Shown: in pieces, positions 57,405-64,000 of the stretch | Position numbering within the stretch: the stretch's first letter is position 1 | Layout: each line of letters starts with the position of its first letter | Assembly: GCA_965237485.1 (NCBI GenBank) | Contig: CBDEFQ010000009.1 | Location: 1,364,001 to 1,428,000, forward strand | Length of the DNA: 64,000 nt | Source: JAAELZ01 sp965237485 | Lineage (GTDB): Bacteria > Pseudomonadota > Gammaproteobacteria > Arenicellales > Poriferihabitantaceae | Direction of reading: 5' to 3' | Position numbers and translations under genes: made by a program | Notes under the pieces: model-generated | Databases searched by the model: none | What the model was told of the DNA's origin: nothing | What the model saw: the letters and a program-made list of their open reading frames with translations, nothing else

Positions 57405-57674
57405 CTAGTACACTTTCAAGATAATATTGCCTAATTCAGCGTCAACGTACTGTTTCACAACAAGGCGTATTGCGCAATGAATGGTCACTCCCTTCAAAAG
57501 CGATACTACGCAGTTGTGGGACGGTGCGTTGGGGTCCTTTGGGTGAGCCTGTCCGCGCCCCTGGGCTGCGTTACAGCTTTTGTAAAGGGAGTGACCATTT
57601 CCTGCAAGCGACGCCTTGCCAGGCACGCGGACAGACTCACTGAATTAGGCAATATCACTTTGAAAGAGTACTAG
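57405..57674. repeat. MITE copy 2
   Basis: 270 bp bounded by CTAG, with TACACTTTCAAGATAATATT at the left and AATATCACTTTGAAAGAGTA at the right; its arms carry mismatches. Otherwise like the copies at 31688 and 63254. Short frames inside it are not genes. Confidence 0.92.
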
Positions 57675-57739
57675 GTACTACAAAACCCAATTTCAAAACT
57701 CGCCCTTGATTTAGCTATCAATAGGCGCATCAACTTTAA

Positions 57740-58615
57740 ATGAGCCTATGCGCCCTCTTTCATACCCAGCAATCAAAGCGCTGCAAAGAGTTCAATCTGG
57801 TACTACAAGCGGTAAATTTACCAAGCCAAGTCGTCGAATACGAGAATCGCTTTTACTTACTGGTAGAAGAAGCACAAGCTGAAGATGCTTATGAGCAGCT
57901 GCATCTATATATTAACGAGAACGCTCCTGAAGAAATATTAGCGCGCCCCTTACAACCTTTGGCCAAAGGGTTTCTTGGCGCTTATCTTTATGGGTTAACC
58001 TTACTGCTCATAGGGTCGTTTAAAGCCACGTATACATTCGGTGTGGACTGGTATCACCAAGGCTTGGCACATTCTGAAAAACTACTCAGCGACCAATGGT
58101 GGCGCAGTATCACCGCATTAACCCTACATGCTGATATAGCACATCTGGTTGGAAACATTGGTTTTGGCGTCTTATTCGGAATTTTAGTTTCTCAATACAT
58201 TGGCAGTGGAGCAGCCTGGTTAAGTATTTTACTGGCTGGCGCGGCGGGTAACGCAATTAACGCTTATTTGCATCAAAGCGTGCATTTATCCATTGGTGCA
58301 TCGACTATGGTTTTTGCCGCATTGGGTATGTTAGGTGTATTTGCCTTAAACGATAGATATAACTACGCGCAACGCGGTATTCGACGGTGGTTACCGTTTA
58401 TTGCCACACTCGCCTTGCTTGCATTTACGGGCACTGCGGGCGAACGCACCGACGTCATAGCTCATCTAGCAGGCTATTTTTGTGGTTGCTTAGCTGGCAT
58501 AGCGTGGATAGCTTTTGGGCGCAAAAATATTAAACAGGCTAAGTGGCAAGGCTTAATGGGCCTTAGCACGGTTCTGCTTATCGTAATAGCATGGAGCTTA
58601 GCAATTAGCGCTTAG
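57740..58615 (+). CDS. Rhomboid-family intramembrane serine protease
   Basis: 291 aa. A soluble N-terminal region of about 75 residues is followed by six or so membrane segments. HADIAHLVGNIGFGVLFGIL resembles the rhomboid H-x3-N loop, SIGASTMVFAALGMLG carries the catalytic serine (GxSx, with Thr where Gly is usual) and RTDVIAHLAGYFCGCLAG the catalytic histidine. It cleaves within membrane helices; substrate unknown. Confidence 0.85.
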   Translation: MSLCALFHTQQSKRCKEFNLVLQAVNLPSQVVEYENRFYLLVEEAQAEDAYEQLHLYINENAPEEILARPLQPLAKGFLGAYLYGLTLLLIGSFKATYTFGVDWYHQGLAHSEKLLSDQWWRSITALTLHADIAHLVGNIGFGVLFGILVSQYIGSGAAWLSILLAGAAGNAINAYLHQSVHLSIGASTMVFAALGMLGVFALNDRYNYAQRGIRRWLPFIATLALLAFTGTAGERTDVIAHLAGYFCGCLAGIAWIAFGRKNIKQAKWQGLMGLSTVLLIVIAWSLAISA

Positions 58616-58636
58616 CGATAAACCTCTACTTACTAC

Positions 58637-61297
58637 TTAAGCAGCAAGTTGGCGTAAGACATAATGCAATATCCCGCCATGCTCGTAATACTCCCACTCT
58701 TTTGGCGTATCAATGCGAACTTGGGCTGTAAATGAACTTGTAGACCCGTCTTCCGCTGTAACCGAAATACTCACTTCTTTGGCGCCCATGATTACGCCTT
58801 CAATGTCATAAGTTTCCTTTCCAGTAAGGCCCAATGTTTCTCGAGAATCACCGTCTTTAAACTGCAAAGGTAACACACCCATGCCCACCAAGTTAGATCG
58901 GTGAATGCGTTCAAAGCTTTCAACGATAACCGCTTTAACGCCGAGTAAATTAACCCCTTTGGCCGCCCAGTCACGCGAAGACCCAGTTCCATACTCTTTC
59001 CCGCCAATAATCATCAATGGCGTTCCTTCTTCACGGTATTGCTCAGCTGCGTGGAAAATAGGCATTACCTCGCCGCTAGGCTGATGCGAAGTCCAGCCGC
59101 CCTCCGTACCCGGTGCCAATTCGTTGCGCAGCCTAATATTTGCAAAGGTGCCGCGCATCATAATCTCGTGATTGCCGCGCCGTGAACCGTAAGAGTTGAA
59201 TTCTCTGCGGTCTACCCCAGCTTCCGATAAAAAGGCGCCAGCTGGAGAATCAGCCTTAATCGCCCCTGCAGGAGAGATATGATCGGTGGTAATAGAGTCA
59301 CCTAAACGCGCCAAAACACGTGCGCCCTTAATATCGCCGAAACCCGGTGCGTTCTTACTCATATCGACAAAATAAGGAGGCTGTTGTATGTAAGTCGAGC
59401 CCTCTTGCCATGCAAAACGCTTAGCATCTGTAGTCGGCACTGCTTGCCAATGCTCATCACCTTTAGTTACATCAGCATATTTTTCTAGAAACATTTCACG
59501 TGATAGCGCTGAATTTATCGCTGCGTTAACACTGGCTTGATCTGGCCAAATATCACTCATAAATACATCATTACCACTTTTATCTTTGCCTAATGGCTCA
59601 GTAGTTAAATCAACACTGGTTGTGCCTGCTAGAGCATAGGCCACCACTAGCGGAGGTGAAGCCAAGAAATTCATTTTTACTTCGGAATGCACCCGGCCTT
59701 CAAAGTTTCGATTACCTGAAAGCACCGAACTCACGACTAAATCTTGCTTCAAAATAGCTTCTGAAACGGCTGCTGGCAACGGCCCAGAATTACCGATACA
59801 GGTTGTACAGCCATAACCCACTACATCGAAACCCAATTGCGAAAGAGGTTCAATTAAGTTGGCTTTTTCTAAATATTCAGTTACCACGCGCGAACCCGGC
59901 GCTAATGAAGTTTTTACCCATGGTTTCACAGACAAACCCAATTCCACTGCTTTTTTAGCAACCAAGCCAGACGCCATAATTACACTAGGATTTGAAGTGT
60001 TGGTACAAGACGTAATGGCCGCAATTACCACATCACCATCGTGCATATCTACATCTTCGCCGTCCATCACTACCGATGCCGAACGCACCTCACTGCTACC
60101 ACTGAGCTCAGTTTGTGCGGCTTCGATCACCGCTTTTGCATCGGTCAGATCAATGCGATCTTGAGGGCGCTTAGGCCCGGCAATACAGGGTTGTACACTA
60201 GAGATATCTAGCTCTAGTGTATCGCTGAAGATTGGATCAGCGTCACCGGTTTGGCGGAACATTCCCTGCTCGCGTGCATACGCCTCCACCAATGCAATTT
60301 GCTCTTCGCTACGGCCAGATAAATGCAGGTAATTAAGCGCTTCTTGATCGATAGGGAAAATACCGCAAGTGGCACCATATTCTGGTGCCATGTTGGCAAT
60401 CGTTGCCTGATCAGCCAAAGATAGATGATCCAGGCCATCGCCATAAAACTCTACGAATTTACCCACCACACCACGCTTACGTAACATTTCGACAACCGTT
60501 AGCACTAAGTCGGTAGCGGTAACACCTTCACTGAGCTTGCCCGTTAATTTAAAACCCACTACTTGTGGAATGAGCATCGTAATCGGCTGGCCTAGCATTG
60601 CCGCTTCCGCTTCAATGCCGCCTACGCCCCAACCCAACACGCCAACACCATTAATCATGGTGGTGTGCGAATCAGTGCCAACAACGGTATCAGGGTAAGC
60701 CCATAACTCGCCATTTATAGTGCGCGAAAACACTACTTGCGCTAAATTTTCTAAGTTAACTTGGTGCACAATACCTGTTGATGGCGGCACTACTTTAAAG
60801 TCTTTAAATGCAGATTGGCCCCATTTTAAAAACTCATAGCGCTCAGCATTGCGCTCATATTCTCTGTCTGTGTTTTGTAATAGTGCATTGGCCGTGCCAA
60901 AATTATCTACCATGACTGAATGATCAATTACCAAATCAGCTGGACTTAAAGGGTTAATTTTATCTGGGTCACCGCCCAGAGCTTCCATTGCATCACGCAT
61001 CGCCGCTAAATCTACAATTGCGGGTACGCCTGTAAAATCCTGCATTAAAACACGTGCTGGGGTAAACGCTATTTCAACATTGGGCTGTGCTTTTGCATCC
61101 CAATTGGCTAAGGCCAGAATATCTTCGTGCGTAATGCTTTCGCCATCTTCATGACGCAACAGATTCTCAAGTAGTATTTTCAAAGAATAGGGCAAGCGGC
61201 TTAAATCCGCTTCACTATCCAAGCTTTTTAGTGAATTTATTTGATAATCTGTACCCGATACTGATAAGGTTTTACGCGAGTCGAAACTGTTATTCAT
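58637..61297 (-). CDS. acnA: Aconitate hydratase A
   Basis: 886 aa, normal for AcnA/IRP-type aconitase. DSHTTMINGVGVLGWGVGGI near residue 208, cluster cysteines in ITSCTNTSNPSV (about 435) and GYGCTTCIGNSGPLP (about 502), swivel domain GGKEYGTGSSRDWAAKG near 770. It interconverts citrate and isocitrate in the TCA cycle. It stands alone, convergent with the rhomboid gene. Confidence 0.97.
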   Translation of the reverse strand: MNNSFDSRKTLSVSGTDYQINSLKSLDSEADLSRLPYSLKILLENLLRHEDGESITHEDILALANWDAKAQPNVEIAFTPARVLMQDFTGVPAIVDLAAMRDAMEALGGDPDKINPLSPADLVIDHSVMVDNFGTANALLQNTDREYERNAERYEFLKWGQSAFKDFKVVPPSTGIVHQVNLENLAQVVFSRTINGELWAYPDTVVGTDSHTTMINGVGVLGWGVGGIEAEAAMLGQPITMLIPQVVGFKLTGKLSEGVTATDLVLTVVEMLRKRGVVGKFVEFYGDGLDHLSLADQATIANMAPEYGATCGIFPIDQEALNYLHLSGRSEEQIALVEAYAREQGMFRQTGDADPIFSDTLELDISSVQPCIAGPKRPQDRIDLTDAKAVIEAAQTELSGSSEVRSASVVMDGEDVDMHDGDVVIAAITSCTNTSNPSVIMASGLVAKKAVELGLSVKPWVKTSLAPGSRVVTEYLEKANLIEPLSQLGFDVVGYGCTTCIGNSGPLPAAVSEAILKQDLVVSSVLSGNRNFEGRVHSEVKMNFLASPPLVVAYALAGTTSVDLTTEPLGKDKSGNDVFMSDIWPDQASVNAAINSALSREMFLEKYADVTKGDEHWQAVPTTDAKRFAWQEGSTYIQQPPYFVDMSKNAPGFGDIKGARVLARLGDSITTDHISPAGAIKADSPAGAFLSEAGVDRREFNSYGSRRGNHEIMMRGTFANIRLRNELAPGTEGGWTSHQPSGEVMPIFHAAEQYREEGTPLMIIGGKEYGTGSSRDWAAKGVNLLGVKAVIVESFERIHRSNLVGMGVLPLQFKDGDSRETLGLTGKETYDIEGVIMGAKEVSISVTAEDGSTSSFTAQVRIDTPKEWEYYEHGGILHYVLRQLAA

Positions 61298-61441
61298 AAC
61301 TATATACTTATGGTTTAAATGGTTACCCTTTATTCTATCTTATGCATCTGTCGATTTAAATAATCAATTTGGCCCTATACCTACAAATCGGTGGGTTTTA
61401 TACTTCACCTCCACTCATTAACATCGTCGTCTTACGGACTT

Positions 61442-62395
61442 ATGTTTCTACCAAAATACTTCAAAGTTGAAGATCAAAACACCATTAATGATTTTATTCG
61501 TCGCAACCCCTTCGCAACAATGTCAACCGCAGTGGATGGAAAGTTACAGGCAAATCATCTGCCTTTGCAACTTAAGACAGACAGTGATAATAAGCCGTCT
61601 ATATTGCTGGGGCATATTGCTAGAGCCAACCCCCTAGTGAAACTTGTTACAAGTCCCACTGACTGCTTGGTCATATTTCATGGCGCAGACTGTTACATCG
61701 AAGCAAACATGGAAGTTTGCGATCCCGATGGCTTGAGTCATTGCTGAGAAACGAAGCAGGACGTACATCGGCTAATTTGTCTTGTTTCGCAATAAAATCG
61801 TGTTTCATGGTAAAATAGCCCCGTGATTCAAATGGAGTTATAAATTTAGGATTTACCCTGTTCTTAATACCGCGAGGTGCGCGGAAATTAACGCGCGTGG
61901 AGAGTTGCTTAATCAGGCTGTAGATGGCGCTCGCTGAAACGCGAATTTGTAGATTGATGAGAAACCGAATGGACGGTTTTGAAATTAATCATTGCGAAAC
62001 ACCGAACACCCAATTGGTATCAAACAAAAAAGGACACTGGGAAAGTAGTCCCGACTTGGGATTATGAAGTCGCGCACGTGCGTGGCCAGCTAAAACTCAT
62101 AGATGACGCGCAGTGGCTATATTCTTTTCTAGATACTTTAACTAACGAACATGAAGCAAATGAGGCCGAGGCATGGAAAATCACCGATGCGCCCGAGGGC
62201 TATATCGAAGCAATGCTAAAGGCAATCGTTGGGCTGGAAATTGAAATTGATGAAGCGATTATGAAGAGCAAATTAAATCAGAATCACCCTGAACGAAACC
62301 AGCAAGGTATCGTAGAGGGTTTAAAGGGCAATGTAAGTGATAGGCAAGCACAAATTGCTAAACAGATCGCCCTAAACTTGAACAAAAACCCTTAA
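61442..62395 (+). pseudogene. PaiB-like FMN-binding protein interrupted by about 300 bp
   Basis: The N-terminal part starts MFLPKYFKVEDQNTINDFIR and includes NHLPLQLKTD and LVIFHGADCYIE. The C-terminal part resumes with PNWYQTKKDTGKVVPTWDYE and runs to 62395. Both are typical of the FMN-binding PaiB family, where the two parts are contiguous. About 300 bp (around 61706-62010) are inserted at I-E/P-N-W and end the first frame at 61747. The insert reads partly open on the minus strand (IKQLSTRVNFRAPRGIKNR) but I cannot identify it. Confidence 0.75.
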
Positions 62396-62420
62396 CGCTA
62401 ATCATAAATTACGCTAGTAA

Positions 62421-63227
62421 TTAGTAGCTTGCGTCCTGTGTTTGTCGCTTTACCCAACTAAACCATTGTTCATATAGCTGGGGGCTAGCCGCGGCGACCA
62501 CAGATTGCTTGGTTAAGCGATCGACCTTTATTTTAGCGCCATCAATACCGCTGGCTTGACCACCTGCTTCTACTAAAATCAGCTGTGCGGCGGCGTAATC
62601 CCAAAGCTGCTGACCTCCGTGTAAATAAACTTGAAACCGATTAGCCGCCAACCAACACCACTCAATTACACTACTACCTAGATTACGCTGTGATCGATAA
62701 GGCGGGCAAATAACTAACTGGCTTGCCATATCCCCAGTCAGACGCTTGTAGTCCACATTGGCGATACAATCACTCAGCTCGGTAACGCTAGAACCAACTA
62801 GTCGACTACCATTAAGCCAAGCACCTTCGCCTAGAATGGCGGTAAATGTTTCTTCACGCACGGGATCATAAACAACCGCAATATGTGTGACTCCTTGCTG
62901 CACAAAGGCAAGTGACACGCCATAAATCGGAAACCCAGTAGAAAAATTAGTGGTGCCGTCAATTGGGTCCAAAATCCAAAGGCCCGACTCAGAACCGTCA
63001 AGCAGGTCCAATTGCTCCTCCCTAGTCATCTCTTCGCCTAACAAAGTGTACGCAGGGTAGGCTTTTTTGAGTTTTGCATGAATTTCTCTTTGCAAATTTT
63101 CATCTATTTGGGTGACAAAGCTGCCGTCATCTTTGAACGTGCGCTCCAGTTCGCAGCTCTGCTCAAAGCATTCCTTTGCCGCAAGCTGAATAAGCGGGAC
63201 TAATATGTCAAGGGTCGGTAACATCAA
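62421..63227 (-). CDS. Inositol monophosphatase-family phosphatase
   Basis: 268 aa with LLGEEMTREEQ (metal Glu), LWILDPIDGTTNFSTGFPIY (metal Asp residues) near residue 78 and QQLWDYAAAQLILVEAGGQA near 205. It is a Mg-dependent phosphatase of sugar or nucleotide monophosphates (SuhB/CysQ/HisN group); the exact substrate is not evident. Confidence 0.9.
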   Translation of the reverse strand: MMLPTLDILVPLIQLAAKECFEQSCELERTFKDDGSFVTQIDENLQREIHAKLKKAYPAYTLLGEEMTREEQLDLLDGSESGLWILDPIDGTTNFSTGFPIYGVSLAFVQQGVTHIAVVYDPVREETFTAILGEGAWLNGSRLVGSSVTELSDCIANVDYKRLTGDMASQLVICPPYRSQRNLGSSVIEWCWLAANRFQVYLHGGQQLWDYAAAQLILVEAGGQASGIDGAKIKVDRLTKQSVVAAASPQLYEQWFSWVKRQTQDASY

Positions 63228-63253
63228 ACAAGCACGTTGGTTAAGGTTATGAA

Positions 63254-63523
63254 CTAGTACTCTTTCAAGGTAATATTGCCTAATTCAGCGTCAACGCGCT
63301 GTTTCACAGCAAGACGTATTGCGCAATGAATGGTCACTCCCTTCATAAGTGATGCAACGCGGCTGCGGGACAGCGCGTTGGCGCCTTTGGGTGAGCCTGT
63401 CCGCGCCCCCTGGGCTGCGTTACAGCTTTTGTAAAGGGAGTGACCATTTCCTGTAAGCGGCGCCTTGCCAGGCACGCGGGCAGACTCACTGAATTAGGCA
63501 ATATTACCTTGAAAGAGTACTAG
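63254..63523. repeat. MITE copy 3
   Basis: 270 bp bounded by CTAG, with arms TACTCTTTCAAGGTAATATT and the exact complement AATATTACCTTGAAAGAGTA. Both arms carry the same paired change (A to G and T to C) relative to copy 1. Confidence 0.92.
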
Positions 63524-63637
63524 AACATTTGTGCAAATATTTATGCAGCTTAGATTGTGCAAACTCATACTTCACATCGTATAATAAGCTGAATATAGCA
63601 TGCTCGGCCAAGGCTCACCACGCCACATCCACCACAC

Positions 63638-64000
63638 TTGAAAATAAAGTCTGTCCCCACCCATACGGTACTGAGCGAGTCTTTAAAATGGAACTTATCT
63701 GGCTCCGGTTTACTACACATTGTTATTTTACTGGGCGTGAGCTTTTACATTAGTAAACCACTGTTTGAAGAGGCCAAGCCAGTGATCCGAGTAAAACTAA
63801 ATTCTGATACCCAATTCGGCCAGGATGGTTTGAAACAAGCGCCACTAGATTCTTTCAATTTCGCCATGGAGGCGCAGGCAGCGGACCCTGAAGAAACAAG
63901 CCCAGAAAAACCCAAACAAGCTACCGAGGTCGTTCGCAGCGTAAATAATCAGCTAAATGACATCGCGACGGAGCTTGAAAGGCTACGGGATAAACAGGCG
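63638..64000 (+). CDS. TolA/TonB-like membrane-anchored protein (partial)
   Basis: A frame open from a stop at 63596 to the window end encodes LSESLKWNLSGSGLLHIVIL, a single membrane helix, then a charged, glutamine-rich stretch ending in a likely coiled coil (NDIATELERLRDKQA). No ATG is available; the TTG at 63638 (M/L-KIKSVPTHTV) is the best start by position. N-in helix followed by a periplasmic helical region fits TolA/TonB-type energy transducers, but the diagnostic C-terminus is outside the window. Confidence 0.55.
   Translation, partial: MKIKSVPTHTVLSESLKWNLSGSGLLHIVILLGVSFYISKPLFEEAKPVIRVKLNSDTQFGQDGLKQAPLDSFNFAMEAQAADPEETSPEKPKQATEVVRSVNNQLNDIATELERLRDKQA

Noticed and set aside
57405..57674. 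Short frames of 65-73 codons inside the MITE copies (also at 31725 and 63254)
   Set aside because: They recur only because the repeat recurs, and they span the inverted-repeat arms.
1..64000. CRISPR arrays, tRNA or rRNA genes, prophage modules
   Set aside because: No regularly spaced repeats, cloverleaf sequences, rRNA stretches or phage structural genes were seen by eye on either strand.

Overview
The window looks like the chromosome of a marine gammaproteobacterium that uses methylated amines. The evidence is a TMAO transporter and demethylase, dimethylamine monooxygenase genes, two glutamine-synthetase/glutamate-synthase-like gene sets of the N-methylglutamate type, formate-THF ligase, a complete glycine cleavage operon and Amt-type transporters. 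Assignment to Gammaproteobacteria is inferred from overall protein character. Many insertion sequences (IS) and broken genes sit beside intact large metabolic genes, which suggests a lineage losing genes, perhaps host-associated; that is inference.
Layout. 1-1745 (minus): thiO (partial) and thiD behind a TPP riboswitch. 1852-4223: an IS110/IS1111 element between the broken ends of a PhyH-type dioxygenase and an MFS transporter. 4233-13573 (minus): fhs plus a 189-aa unknown, then 'set A': FAD oxidoreductase, 495-aa glutamine-synthetase-like ligase, amidotransferase, GXGXG protein, FMN glutamate-synthase protein with Fe-S cysteines, and a 127-aa unknown. A divergent GntR regulator follows. 16039-23699 (plus): a dmmDABC-like operon. 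Its reductase gene is split by a decayed IS21 element and frameshifted, its heme-demethylase gene is cut near the end by an IS4-family element, and a second copy of that element sits upstream. 23763-30239 (minus): 'set B': amt, a small membrane protein, mgsA, mgsB, mgsC, gmaS and a GNAT gene; amt and GNAT are broken. 30523-33807: XRE-cupin regulator, broken gamma-glutamylcyclotransferase, a MITE, and an intact second amt with its own small membrane protein. 33938-38097: glycerate kinase, serine-glyoxylate-type aminotransferase and hydroxypyruvate-reductase-like dehydrogenase. 38177-44769 (minus): tmoX-tmoV-tmoW-tdm. 45115-52275: N-formylglutamate amidohydrolase-like gene, LysR, then gcvT-gcvH-gcvP-lipA. 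52431-57357: orphan binding protein and a lipoprotein hydrolase split by two elements. 57405-64000: MITE, rhomboid, acnA, interrupted FMN-binding paiB-like gene, inositol monophosphatase, MITE, and the start of a TolA/TonB-like gene.
How it fits together. TMAO is imported by TmoXWV and split by Tdm into dimethylamine and formaldehyde. Dimethylamine would be demethylated by Dmm, but that operon is disrupted here. Monomethylamine would be ligated to glutamate by GmaS and turned into N-methylglutamate by MgsABC. The classical four-subunit N-methylglutamate dehydrogenase is not in the window; the set A FAD oxidoreductase could fill that role or serve a different substrate. Formaldehyde and formate enter folate C1 metabolism through GcvT-like domains and Fhs. 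Glycine and glyoxylate are handled by Gcv, the aminotransferase, the reductase and glycerate kinase.
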